Source: Adiantum capillus-veneris (lineage: Eukaryota; Streptophyta; Polypodiopsida; Polypodiales; Pteridaceae). Taken from it: DNA of 64,000 nt. This document shows, one piece after another, positions 34,292 to 45,764 of the stretch (its first letter is position 1; the number at the start of each line of letters is the position of its first letter). The stretch spans positions 90,869,967-90,933,966 of the forward strand of contig CM043945.1 of NCBI GenBank assembly GCA_014529385.2. The letters are read 5' to 3'. A program made the translations under genes and the position numbers. Under the pieces are notes generated by a model. The model saw nothing but the letters and a program-made list of their open reading frames with translations. It made no database searches and was not told the DNA's origin.

Positions 34292-36537
34292 CACTACAAA
34301 ATAGAAAAATATATTTTTTTATCAAATACATATTAAAGATAATTTCAAGGAATAGCGAGACAATATGGTTTAGATATATGAGTACTCTAACTTTGGTACG
34401 CAGCCTCATGCATACTCCCATTCTTTGTTGGTGATTTCTTCTCCGCGCCCAAAGCGAGATCGTTGGCTCAAGGAAAAACTACCTTGTCCTTGCACCAAGT
34501 GCAAAAGGGCCATCCCTCGCTTGAGGCGCATTGCTTTGGAGCATGTGGAGAACGAAGGGCTTTGGCATCCTCGAAAAAGCGCTCGGACAAATGATAGCGC
34601 AACTCACCCGTCGCTTGAGGAGGTGCCCCATTGGTCTATGTTTGGTGGTGGTGCACCGGCACGGAAGGTAGAACGGACGTGGGCGATTTGGGTGCACCGC
34701 ATGGTGATCCTCCCGTTGCCTCTACGTCGATAGCTCCTATGGCGTCTTCGTCGCACTTTGAGGTAGAGGATTAGCACATGTTAGACATGTGTGATGAGTT
34801 ACTAGCTCATGCGTGCGACGTGTGTGACGAGGATTGTCAGCCTTGCACTAAACAGGCTGCCGAAACGAAGGATAGATTAATGACAAGTGCTCGAACACCT
34901 CTTTACGACGGTGCACGGTACTCGGTCCTCCGAGCATCGTTGGAAGTACTCAACTTGCAAGAAAAATTCGATTGGAATAATGCAAGTGTCGATGCACTAC
35001 TTTTGTAAGCATGGAATGTGGCTTTTATATACTCTCTCCCTCTCTCGTTATGGTGTCATCTTCTAGGAATTATAATGATACGCATGTTTGTTTTAGTTTG
35101 ATGGGAAACTGCTACCAGAAGATCATCACATGCCTCCAGATCGTCGACAAGCTAGATCGTATGTCATTGCACTTGGAATGGAGTATGAGCATCCATGCAT
35201 GCGTCAACGATTGCATGCTATATCGCAATGAGCATGCACATGCTACCTCATGTCCCGTGTGTGGGGAGGCACGATACAAGACAAGAGTGAGTGGGGCACA
35301 CCTACCCCGCAAGGTATTGAGACATTTTCCATTAATTCCTCACATCCAACACATGTTTAAAAGCAGGTCCATCGTGGAGCTTCTCGCGTGGCACGCAAAC
35401 CATCGCTCAAATGATGCAATGATGCATGTCCCTGTCGATTCACCTGCATGGAGGCACATCGAAACTCAATGGCCAGAGTTTGGGTTGGAGCCTTGATACT
35501 TGAGGCTTGGGTTAGCGATTGATGGTGCCAACCCCTTCTGCACTAAGTCTACTTCATGGAGCACTTGGCCTGTGGTGATCATCAACTACAATATTCCAAC
35601 AAGGGAGACAACCAAGAAGTGCAATATACTTCTTTCCTTGCTTGTGCCAGGGAAGTACAAAGTGTCAAATATTGACATTTACCTCGAGCCCCTCATCGAG
35701 GAGTTGGAGGATTTATGGAGAGGCATTTCTGTTATCGATGTCTCACTTGCAAAGGGGGGGAGAGAGGCCCAAGTGAGGGGACTCCTTATGTGGGCTATGC
35801 ACGACTATCCTAGGCTTGGAGAGATCTCTGGTAACCCCCTTTCCTCTATCTCTCTTTCCCTCTTTCCCTCTCTTCCTTTAGCTCACTTTAGTTCACTCAT
35901 CTCACTAACCATATGATATGTATGCAGGGTTGTTCACATCGGGGCACAATGCATGTCCTACTTGCGGGCCATCGTTGGTGACGAAGAGGCGTGATTCCTT
36001 ACGCAAGGTAATCTATCCAAACAACCCTCGTTTCTTACCCCAAGGGCATAACAAGCACAAGGCTCCAACAAATGGGAAGACTCCTCTAAAGCTCACAATG
36101 GCAGATTGGGAAACCATTTGGGAGGAACACCACAACAAAAATCCAGCTCCGTGTCCTCCACCAAAAGGTATGTCAAGGTATTTCATATTTTTAAGGCTTT
36201 CATATTGGAAGGACTTAAAAATACAACACCTCTTGGATCCCATGCACATATTCAAGAATGTAGCCCAAACACTATGGGACCACATTATTTGCAAGAAGGA
36301 CTCTTTGGGTGCGGGAGGATTTGAGGCTATTAAAACATCTCCCCGCCTCTACTACTCCACGACGTGCCCCAAATGGAAAGATTGTGCTTTCTAAAGCACC
36401 ATGGATGCTAGCAAAATAATAATTAGACAAGGTGAAGGGTACCATTGCCTCTATTCTCACACCAACAGGATACATGAAGTCGCTAAAGGGAGATTTCAAA
36501 AAAGGGAAGAAGGGTGGAAGCGTTCAATTGTATGGGT
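34292..36537 (+). mobile_element. CACTA (En/Spm) DNA transposon, plus-strand copy, truncated at 3' end
   Basis: CACTACAAAAT at 34292 matches the terminal motif of CACTA transposons, with AGG just before it as a possible 3-bp target duplication. A TNP2-type transposase gene follows from about 34440. Homology with the inverted minus-strand copy ends abruptly at about 36537, inside the gene, so the right end is missing. By eye the two copies share about 90% or more of bases. Confidence 0.75.
34440..36537 (+). pseudogene. TNP2-type CACTA transposase, plus-strand copy, broken
   Basis: The transposase cuts and moves the element. The N-terminal transposase-associated region has KLPCPCTKCKRAI (about 34480-34520). 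The TNP2 core follows: SCPVCGEARYK, VLRHFPLIPHIQ, ELLAWHANHRSND, LGLAIDGANPF, WPVVIINYNIP, YLEPLIEELEDLW, then SGHNACPTCGPS and HLLDPMHIFKNV. Introns are inferred at 35005-35096 and 35831-35927 (GT...AG, the latter with CTAAC before the acceptor). Lesions include TAG at 34772-34774 (minus copy GAG), compensating small deletions near 35107-35190, and a TGA after the QWPEFGLEP codons at 35494-35496. It stops before the DUF4216 region. It is a dead copy. Confidence 0.85.
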
Positions 36538-38035
36538 CCTAGGTCATTCTCTCATGAATCCACTCTGCACTAATGAGATATAGGAAACATGCAAGATGTC
36601 TAGGCACTGGGGATTCCCTCCTTCATCCATGTGCTTGTTTCCATGCTTCCCTCTCTTGGAAACGCCTTGCCTTTGCCACTTTCCACAAGTCCACCCACTT
36701 GGTCATAATCTTTGCATTGAGAATGCAAAACTTATCGACCACTCGGGATAGATTCATATCCATGTTAAGTAGTTTCCCTTTTCCACTTGTCAAGTGTGAA
36801 GTCATCCTTGCATCTTCCTTGTCTGACCACATTTGAGGCATTGAAGGATCAACTTGTGCCAAATACTCTGATATATAAACAAATGCCTCTTAAACAATCC
36901 ACCCTTCGGCCATACATGCCTCTGGTTGATACCGTAGCCGCACAAAATCTTTGAGAGTCTTTAAAAACCTCTCTAGGAAGAACATCCATCGTGCGTGCAC
37001 TACTCCAAGAGGTGAATTCGACTAAGAAAGACCGATCAAGGAAATGCATCTTCAATGGCACACATAGTTTCTGTTGCAAGTGTTTGAGCAGCAGGGATAG
37101 CATTTATTTTGATTTCCTTGGAGCTCACAAATCTGCAAGAAAACACACAAGGATACACTAAGTGCTAGTTCAAATTATTGCGTACATAAAAAAGGTGTAG
37201 TTGAGTGGAGTCTTGTGGTGTACATTACTAGCTCTCCTAGTTTGAAAATAGCATCCCTGACTTTCTTGTCCCGACATATACACATACTGACCGGCATGAT
37301 GAACTACAATGTAAATCAGGGAAAGGGAAAGTGAGTGATATTCCTACACACAAACTATAGATAGAATAGGGAGTATGAAGATTACCTAAAGCAGCTCGTG
37401 CGAATCATGGGACTTCAACCCATACAATTGAACGCTTCCACCCTTCTTCACTTTTGTGAAATCTCCCTTTAGCGACCTCATGTATCCTGTTGGTGTGCGA
37501 ATAGAGGCAATGGTACCCTTCACCTTGTCTAATTCTTCTTTTGCTAGCATCCATGGTGCTTTAGGAAGCACAATCTTTCCATTTGGGGCACGTCGTGGAG
37601 TAGCAAAGGCGGGAGATGTTTTAATAGCCTCAAATCCTCCCTCGCACCCAAAGAGTCCTTCTTGCCAATAATGTGGTCCCATAGTGTTTGGGCTACATTC
37701 TTGAATATGTGCATGGGATCCAAGAGGTGTTGTATTTTTAAGTCCTTCCAATATGGAAGCCTTAAAAATATGAAATACCTTGACATACCTTTTGTGGAGG
37801 ACACGGAGCTGGATTTTTGTTGTGGTGTTCCTGCCCAATCTGCCATCATGAGCTTTAGAGGAGTCTTCCCATTTGTTGGAGCCTTGTGCTTGTTATGCCC
37901 TTGGGATAAGAAACAAGGGTTTTTTGGATAGAGTACCTTGCGTAAGGAATCGGGCCTCTTCGTCACCAATGATGGCCCGCAAGTAGGACATGCATTGTGC
38001 CCCGATGTGGACAACCCTACATACATATCATATGG
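36538..38035 (-). pseudogene. CACTA transposase, minus-strand copy, 3' part
   Basis: Read leftwards from 38035, this continues the gene that starts at 52770; Element 2 lies between. After the intron end it encodes SGHNACPTCGPS, HLLDPMHIFKNV and GYMRSLKGDFTKVKKGG, matching the plus copy but with different lesions. Beyond 37430 it runs on leftwards through KMHFLDRSFLVEF and VDCLRGICLYIRVFGTS to about 36600, covering parts the plus copy has lost. A frameshift in the first exon (about 37812) and stops break it. The exact junction with the plus copy lies between about 36537 and 36600. Confidence 0.8.
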
Positions 38036-38223
38036 TGTTGGAGCCCATTGGTCCAACTGTTGTAATGAGGCCATTTGTAAAGCATATCAAATTCCATTTT
38101 TTTATGTCAAAGACGTCTTATCAGTTTGATCCATTCGTCTGGATTATGTAAATATTAGTCAGTTAGTCAGGACTCAGAATTATTCCCATCATGAGCAAGA
38201 GAACCCCATGTACATTTTTTGAG

Positions 38224-38255
38224 CTAAGGTGACTAAAGTATAAAAGTCACCTTAG
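38224..38255 (+). promoter_or_regulatory. Element 2 LTR TATA box in the loop of an 11-bp inverted repeat
   Basis: CTAAGGTGACT (38224-38234) and its exact complement AGTCACCTTAG (38245-38255) flank AAAGTATAAA; TATAAAAG is at 38239-38246. The arrangement is identical in the 3' LTR. The arms could be paired binding sites for a transcription factor around the promoter. Confidence 0.75.
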
Positions 38256-38301
38256 AACCATTTTTTGAATAACATTTGAATTAATCCTGTGTCGTACGAG
38301 T

Positions 38302-38303
<2 letters not shown>

Positions 38304-38354
<51 letters not shown>
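38304..38354. repeat. GA microsatellite in Element 2 5' LTR
   Basis: A (GA)n run of about 50 bp. The corresponding run in the 3' LTR (about 50613-50640) is shorter and interrupted, so it has changed length since insertion. Confidence 0.95.
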
Positions 38355-38357
<3 letters not shown>

Positions 38358-38638
38358 GTGAGTGTGTCTTATCCTCTTCGCTACACGCTTCTCCCTCACC
38401 GGATTCACGACGCGACCACACCACCGCGATAGTCTCTCCGAGAGCTACGCGCCCACGCCACGCATTTGCCGTTTCAAGTTGATCGCGATCGATTCTTCCT
38501 CGAGCTTGTTTTGCTTGTAAGTAGCACAAACGGTGTCTGTTTTCAATAATCAAGTGCTTCATGGAATGAGAAAGAGATTAGCTACACATAGATACTGATA
38601 AACTTAAGTTTTGCCCACTTTTGGATTATGACATGTTG

Positions 38639-38650
38639 GTCTATCGCGAC
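38639..38650 (+). promoter_or_regulatory. Element 2 palindrome half-site in 5' LTR
   Basis: GTCTATCGCGAC carries the left half and centre of the palindrome repeated in the leader of this element. The 3' LTR has it at 50937-50948. The position, in the transcribed part of the LTR, parallels the half-site of Element 1. Confidence 0.72.
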
Positions 38651-38986
38651 AGCATTCGAGATAGCTAGGGTTCAAATCTGGTGAGATTAGACTTATAGGT
38701 AAGTATGTCCTAGAGAGAGGATGGTGCCTAGTAAGTTTGATGCGATTCTGAGTTCATTGGATGTGTAAATTGTGTTGTGAGAGTTAAGGGATATGGTGGG
38801 TTTCATTCTACCAGGGTTAGTGATTGATGCATCATAAAAGTGTGTATGCGTAGATTGGTCTCAGCCTGACAAGCTAACGAGATTGCCTACGTGCACCTAC
38901 GGGTTAGTCGTGTCATCGGATGATAAGTATGTTGTCTGTGTGGTGCTCGTGAGTATGAACAGGGGAGTAGTTAAGCCCTAAAACAT

Positions 38987-39004
38987 TGGTGCCGCTGCTG
39001 GGGA
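38987..39004 (+). promoter_or_regulatory. Element 2 primer binding site (tRNA-Asp type)
   Basis: TGGTGCCGCTGCTGGGGA begins one base after the LTR and matches the complement of the plant tRNA-Asp 3' end at 15 of 18 positions (recalled sequence). Confidence 0.75.
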
Positions 39005-39770
39005 CACAAGACCTTAAGTAGGGAGATCTATGTCACTCGTGTGATGGTTAGCTTACTTTAGTTTTGACTAGAGAGAGCTTAAAACTTTTAGAACAAGATC
39101 CAGGATAGAGTATCCTGAGGTCTAGTGGATAGCCAGGAAGCGTGTGTCTTGCCGAGGGTCTGCGACTAGTTGGATTTAGTTAAATAGGACAATGAGGAGT
39201 TATGGTTTTTGGTTTTGAGTGCTTGTTATACTTGTGAAGAAATAGAGTAGAAAAACGTTGTAAAACCGCAAAAAACAAACAAAAAGAAGAAACAATAAGG
39301 CTGTTTGCTTGCTTTGAAAGAAAAACCCACCTCATATACCCTTGAAAGGGGTGAAAAGAGTCGACATTGAAATTTATGATTCAACACTCGAGAAAACATA
39401 AAAACTGTGACCAAAACCAACAAAAGAAAAAAAAAAAAAAAAAGAGAAGCAGGTGATTGTCATAAGGAAACACTAAGTGAACCTAAAAGAGGCCAAGATG
39501 AGATATAACCATTAGCCAAGGGTAAACTGACTATGTCATGAGGTATGACTGATGTGCACAAGTTTAAGATGCAGTGTCATCAAATTTGCATCACTTCAAG
39601 TGCAATGGAGTTGTGAATTGTCAGAGAAAAGTGAAATTTTTGAAGTGCTTGAGTTTGAGGTCAAAATAAGTCCAAACTTCACAAAACTTGGGGGATAGAC
39701 TTGTATGGGCACAGGGAACAAGAGTATGCAAAAACAGACAAAAATTTGAGTTCCTATTGTTCACTGCCTC

Positions 39771-39786
39771 GTCTATCGCGATAGAC
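39771..39786. repeat. Element 2 palindrome, copy 1
   Basis: GTCTATCGCGATAGAC, a perfect 16-bp palindrome. Confidence 0.93.
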
Positions 39787-40065
39787 TAGTGAAGGTGGTG
39801 TTTGTCTAGCAACAAGCAAAAAACCCTTACACCACAAGCTTAACACATCAATACAAGGGTACTCACAAAAATTGAGTGAATTTGAACACCAATTTTGACC
39901 CCAAAACTTCAAAACTGGTGTTTGGAGTCTAGATTCAGAGACAAGGGCAAGAAGTCTTTGACCAGATGTCCAAACAGTGCCAAAATTGGTCAATTCACTA
40001 CACAAGGGGAGACTAAACTGTGGGGAAAACTTTGGAAAAAAAGCTGAAAATGAAGAAAGAGCTTA

Positions 40066-40081
40066 GTCTATCGCGATAGAC
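40066..40081. repeat. Element 2 palindrome, copy 2
   Basis: GTCTATCGCGATAGAC again, perfect; an outer TT/AA pair two bases out (TTA...CCAA) also partly pairs. Confidence 0.93.
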
Positions 40082-40362
40082 CAAGGAACTTTCTGCTGGG
40101 GAACTTTTCTTTCAAATTTTCCCTAGGGAGAGCTTTATCAGGGCCTAAATAGCAGACACACCAAAATTCAAGGCATTTAGATCACTAAAGGTCAATCTGA
40201 GGGTCAGATAGAGAATCAAGCTCTGACTGAAATACTAAAAGGGGACCAAAACCCAACCCAAGTGTCCAAACTTCACAAAACTTGAGGGTTAGGCTATAGA
40301 GGGTAACTGGAACCCAAGGGTAAAGTCACAATTTTGAACTGACTTGTGCTGAGCAAACTGTC

Positions 40363-40380
40363 AGTCTATCGTGATAGACT
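40363..40380. repeat. Element 2 palindrome, copy 3
   Basis: AGTCTATCGTGATAGACT, an 18-bp palindrome with one central change from the other copies. Confidence 0.92.
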
Positions 40381-40661
40381 AAGGAAGTAGTGAGTCAGAC
40401 ATTTTTTGCATTTTGTGACTATACTGCTAGAACATACTCTCTATATAGATCCCAACCATCATTTCATCATTGAAATTGGACCACCAGAAGACTGACTAAG
40501 TGGTTGCTGTATATACTTGAAAGATTTTTTGGTAATTCAGGGAAAACACTTGTGAACAGACTAACCATCCTTGTGTAGATCCTAGAAGGAGGTCATCACA
40601 AAGCTATACAGGAAGAAGGAGTCCAGGTAAGCTTTAAGTTTGCAACAAAACTTTCATTCTT

Positions 40662-43330
40662 ATGTATTTGAGGTCAGGAGCCTTTGTTAAGTCGAGAGCT
40701 AAAAGTGTCAAAAGTCAAGTTAGCACCACGTCCACAGAAGAGAGTGTAACTCAGACGAGACTAGACCCATTGGCACCAATCGTTGAAGATGGAAGTGATA
40801 CTGACACTTCGTCAGAAAAGTCCTTCTTCATGATGGGGAGTCAAGAGCCAGTAGGTTTCAACGGTGAAGGACCAATGCCAGGGGGGAGCACCTCCCTACA
40901 TCCTTTAAACGAAACCAAGTTCACTATAATCTTCTTGGAAGGAACTAACTCGAGGGGAGCCCTAGTCTATTCTGACTATCGGGGACGCAAGTGTATCTAT
41001 ATTGAAGAAAGACCGGCTTAGAGACTAGAGATAATTCGAGTCTACGATGATGGAGAAAGATTCAGAGACGAAAAGGGAAACCACTATCTGATAGTAAGTA
41101 ACCCTCAGGATTACAACAGATATGGGGATAACGTGGCCAAAGGGAAAATGGTTTCAGAAACCCAAGAACCACCTCCTAACATTGATCGACCTGGAGCGCT
41201 TTTTATGTATGATAAGAAAACAACCAGAGTCCCAACCTATAATGAGAATGTAGGGATTTACAAGCATGAAAGCGAAGGAATAGTCTCTTACTTTCAATGC
41301 AAGGAACCCTACCCGAATGAATTAAGCAAAGACAAGGTTCTTTACTTATTTTCTTATGAAACTGCTATGGGGAAGAATATTGTTTTTGTTGACAGATACG
41401 GGCGAGAATACAAACGTATTCTCCCAGAAGAGGTTGAAAAGGCAACAGTTTCGGGAGCATCAACCTATGGCCTCGACGAGGTACCAAGAGCCACCTACTC
41501 CCCTAGCAAGTTGACTAATCCCTTTTCAGAAGAGTATGATGCTACCTCACATTCTACCCGACCACCGACGACCAACTACCAGGACCAACCAGCTACTCAG
41601 CCATCACTGCAGGCATGGCTTCAACATAATGCTACATTAGAACAAGACCGAACCCGAGAGGGTTATCAAACCGCACGAGGGTTAAGAAATTTACAAGAAC
41701 CACCACTCTATGCACAGTATCAAGGAGAGAGTAATCCAAAGACTCAGGAGTCAACTGAGCTTGGAAGAACACCCCGAGAACGAGTTCGGAGAGATGAACC
41801 ATCTCTCCCGAGAGCTGTTAGAAATTATGGATTAGGAGCACCATTGGGAGAAGAACCTAGCCACTACAGAAGACCAGAGGAGGTATATCGACTAGGACGG
41901 GGAGATCCCATGATGAGATTTGGAGACCATCGTAGAATTAGACCTTCTCAAGTGGAAAAATGGGTAAACAAGAAATATACGGGAAGCAAGGATCCAAGAG
42001 ATCATGTAGCAGCCTTTGTGCGTGTAATTAGAGTTGAAGAGGTGCTAGACTTTCCTACCCAATTTGCAGGATTCGGTTTAACCTTAGAGGATGATGCGGC
42101 TACATGGTTTGACTCGATGGAGCGAAGAGACTTTGAGTCTATGGAGGAAGTGTTTGACGAGGTTATCGAGGAATTCTCACAAAGGGAGATAGCTCATAAT
42201 ACCGTCTCGCAAATCCATAAATTCAAACAGAAAGATGGAGAGTCCGTGCGAAAGGCCGCCCTCCGAATAAAAAGATATGTTAAGTTCTGTCCTGTGGAAG
42301 ACATGCCAACTCAGTCCAGACTTATGCTTATATTTATACAAGGACTAAGGAATGCAGATCTTCAAAAGGACTTACATATGAAAAGGAGCACTACGTTGAA
42401 TGATTGACCAAGGAAGCGCTATACCTTGTGGACAATTGTGCGGTCTACAAAGAGGGTGAGCTCAAGGATCTCGATGATGATTCTTCCTCACAAAAAAGCG
42501 GGAGCAAGTTTGCTAAGACAACACTGAAGGGGGAAGTAGTGGTAAGCCAAGAGCAGCTTGTAGAGGAAGTGCTTAAAAAGATTAACTTGTATTCCAAACC
42601 ACAAGCTAAACAACCAAAATGGTGTGCGATTGATCAAAAATGGACAAACCATGGAACGGAGGAGTGTTATTATAACAAGGGATATGTGAGAGAACGACCA
42701 TATGCTCCACAAGCTCAGGCGACATCTCCTCAAGTCCAACCGATGCCTAGATATCATACTGGCAACCTACCAGGACCTGTAGGTGCAGAAAGACCACAAC
42801 CAGTTTGGGACAACAACCACCCGTACCAGGATTACGACCAGTCGGCATAAGATACACACCCACAGTAACTGAGTCGGACGAGAAGTCTTTGGTACCTATG
42901 CATGCATGCTACGACGAGCCCAATGGATATGCGGCAAACTCTGTCTAATATCCACAGGACGAACCCTCTACACGAGAACCATGAAGCATGATAGGAAATA
43001 CAGGACCACCAACTGCTGCACAGGCAGCGGGAGAAGGACGATATAGACTGGATGAAAGAACACTGTTGTTCATAGCCAACGGAGGCATGAGCGAGCAAAG
43101 AATTGCGCACCAACAAAGAGGAGCTCCAGGAGCACCTCAACAGCCTAAAGGACCATGCTACAAGTGTGGAGGAGACCATTGGCTGAGGCACTACCCACAT
43201 GACGAAATCATTAGGGTCAATGCATATTGCACGGAGTGTGGAATTACTCACTTGATCCCTGATTGCCCTAAAAACCCGAGCAAAGGAGCAAAAACTACCT
43301 TGAATATGCTCGGAGTGCTACCGTCCAGTG
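40662..43330 (+). pseudogene. gag: Element 2 gag, broken by several stops
   Basis: The ATG at 40662 gives MYLRSGAFVKSRAK, then an N-terminal domain shared with Element 1 (FTIIFLEGTNSRG). The capsid-like region (about 41960-42400) has RDHVAAFVRVIRVEE and AATWFDSMERRD. Two zinc knuckles lie at 43156-43275: CYKCGGDHWLRHYP, last Cys lost, and CTECGITHLIPDC, complete C-X2-C-X4-H-X4-C. Lesions: TAG at 41019-41021 (CAG in Element 1), shifts near 42403 and 42848, TAA at 42946-42948 and TGA at 42982-42984. Otherwise the sequence is well preserved, so its ancestor was recently functional. Confidence 0.88.
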
Positions 43331-45759
43331 GAGGGTCAGAAAACGAAACTCCGATTCCTGTTAAGGTCTTGACGAGAGCCCAAGCAGGGAAAAATGACAA
43401 TCAGCCCAAGAGTAACGATGAAAATCAAGAAGAAATCAAGACTGACAAGTCTAGTGTCAGTCGTGATAATCCTTGGAAAGAACGAAGAGCAAAAATGAAA
43501 GCTAGACGTGAGCGAAAACAAAAAGATGTAGAAGCTGAGCTAGCAATAGCTCGAGAACAACTTAAACAGCAAAGAGAGTCCGACTCTCCAAAATCAACGG
43601 AAGGACCAAAGAGTGCAAGCTCAGGAGGGTCGGTATTGGTAGATAAGATCAATGAACCCTTAGATGCAATCTTGCAAGCATATGAAGCAAGATTGAAGAA
43701 CAGACAGACCCTAGAGCAAAGGTGGATGACATATCCATATCCAGAGATAGAAAAACAGAGACTAGAGATGTGCAAACAGCTGATTGAAACTGCACAAGCT
43801 TTACTGGAGCCTCCACCTATGGAAGCGGGAGATAGAGTAATCAAACAACCAAACCATGAAACACCTCACAAAACCGAACAAAGTATACCCGACAAGATAG
43901 AAAACATTAAATCCTTGCCAGATGTAGAGGATGCAAAAGACGTACCTAATAGCACTGATGAATCACTGAATGATTTTCCACCATATTCGCCTATTGTGAA
44001 AGAAAATTGGCCTGAAGAGCTATGGGAAACGGTGCAAAAAGCTCAAGAAAAATATGAGACAAAAACAGTCGAGTCAGCGCCTTTCTCGGAGCTGAACTTG
44101 AATATGACTCCATGGGATTTGGACGTTAAATCATTTCAAGGGGATAATGGGTCAGTTGCATCCGAAGATAGCAGACCACAATCTCTCAGAACTTTGCCAT
44201 TATACATGGGGGACTATGAGGCAAGATCAGAAATTCGAAGAGTACCTTCTCAGAGAATAGGCGGTTCAAATCAATTGGACACTAAAATCCTGACAGACTT
44301 GTTGACCACTCCGGTCAAGTGTACAATCACATTGGCAGAATTGTTAAAAATTAGGCCAAGCATGTGGACGGAAGTGGGCAAATGTCTTGAAAAATTTGGC
44401 ATAAGGACGCCTCTTAAGTTCTTCGAAACCGAGCTTAATGACACAGAACCGAAGAAAGTCAACACTAGACCAGTGCCACTCAACAAGGTAGGAGAGTATT
44501 GTGAGGGTGAAGACGGCAACATGACCCTACCAGTTGAGTATAATGGCATAGAAACTAAGGCAATACTTGATAGTGGAGCTGGCATTGCCATTGCGACCAA
44601 ATTTCTATGGAAAAAATGGGGAAAACCAGCAATACGAACAACTAGAATGAAATTGCAACTGGCGGATGGGCACATAGAAAGGCCTATAGGATTACTTGAG
44701 GCAATCGTGGTATCTTCCTGTGGCATAGAGTACGAACATACCTTTGCCATAGTAGATTTCGGCAAGAAGAACAACTATGAAATTATCCTTGGTAGGCCGT
44801 TCATGAGGCAACTCAAAATGGTGCACGACTGGGGGTATGATTATTTGTATCTAAAACATGCTGAAACTACTACACACGTAAACATTAAAAATCATAGCTA
44901 CCATGATGTCACGAGAACCTCTATGGAAGAATTTGACTCAACCACCATTAGTGGATCAGAAGTCCCAGCGTGGCTTTGTAAGAAAAAAGAGATATGGATG
45001 TGTGGGGCATCTCAATGTAGTGAATTTGACCACGATGAAAGGACACTAGAGAGGGTCTTGGAGGACGATGCCTATATACGAGAACCTTTTCCTGAAGAGA
45101 CGCTCGAACCCCTAGAATGGTCTCAAATTTTAGCTACATTGGATGTATGCGTCAATGAAGTCACTCCCACCAAATTTTGTGATGAGAATGGCTACGATAT
45201 CATACCATACTACATGTTGAGAAAAATTGTGGAGGAGGACGAGGACGAGGTAGATATTGAGAATACGAGGATCCATAAAACAGAAACGAAACTTGAGATT
45301 AAGATAGTGGGCTATGTGGACATCCCCACTAAAGAAATCAAGAAGGAAGGAGAAGAATTTTCTGATTCTTCTGATCAAAGTGAAAACAAGGATAACGCGG
45401 ATGACGAGAAGTCGGAAAATACAAAGGGAGATGACAATCAAGATCAAGACAATGATGTCTTCTACAATTTCCCAAACCAAAATGAGAGACGTGAAAAAAG
45501 ATACAAGAGTAAACGACACCACATCAGTACACCAACCAGGTTGAGACCCATGCCGGAGTTTGAGGGTAAGACACATTTCATTATGAACATTCATGCTGCT
45601 GATTGTGCTAAGGATAAAGTGTCAGGAAGATTTCTTAAGGTTGCTGAAGACTCAGGAAAACGAGATACAATGAGTAGAAACAAAAAATTAAAAATGTATG
45701 GACAACTGAAATGGAAAGTAGAGATGGAACGAACGCTAGTGATGGAAGTAAAAAGATAG
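43331..45759 (+). pseudogene. Element 2 linker and aspartic protease (retropepsin 1)
   Basis: The frame 42988-45759 (923 codons) is uninterrupted from the zinc knuckles through a charged linker with coiled-coil-like KAR/ERK stretches, the protease and an acidic/basic linker towards RT. The protease has AILDSGAGIAIATK (catalytic Asp at 44569-44571), HTFAIVDFGKKNNY and IILGRPFMRQL. It is a normal retropepsin layout with DSG in place of DTG. The frame is lost at about 45740 by a small indel before RT. The domain itself looks intact. Confidence 0.88.
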
Positions 45760-45764
45760 ATGTA

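Larger units (their letters stand above)
38036..38985 (+). repeat. Element 2 5' LTR (950 bp)
   Basis: It begins TGTTGGAGCC and ends CCTAAAACA. A TATA box in an inverted repeat is at 38224-38255, a GA microsatellite at 38304-38354 just downstream of the expected transcription start, and a palindrome half-site at 38639-38650. The GA run is longer here than in the 3' LTR. Confidence 0.95.
39005..40661 (+). other. Element 2 leader
   Basis: An untranslated region of 1.66 kb, A-rich, with no conserved frame. It contains three copies of the element's own palindrome. CAGGTAAGC at about 40625-40633 resembles a splice donor 30 bp upstream of the gag ATG. Confidence 0.75.

Noticed and set aside
44271-44774. 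167-codon minus-strand frame
   Set aside because: Shadow of the Element 2 protease reading frame on the opposite strand.
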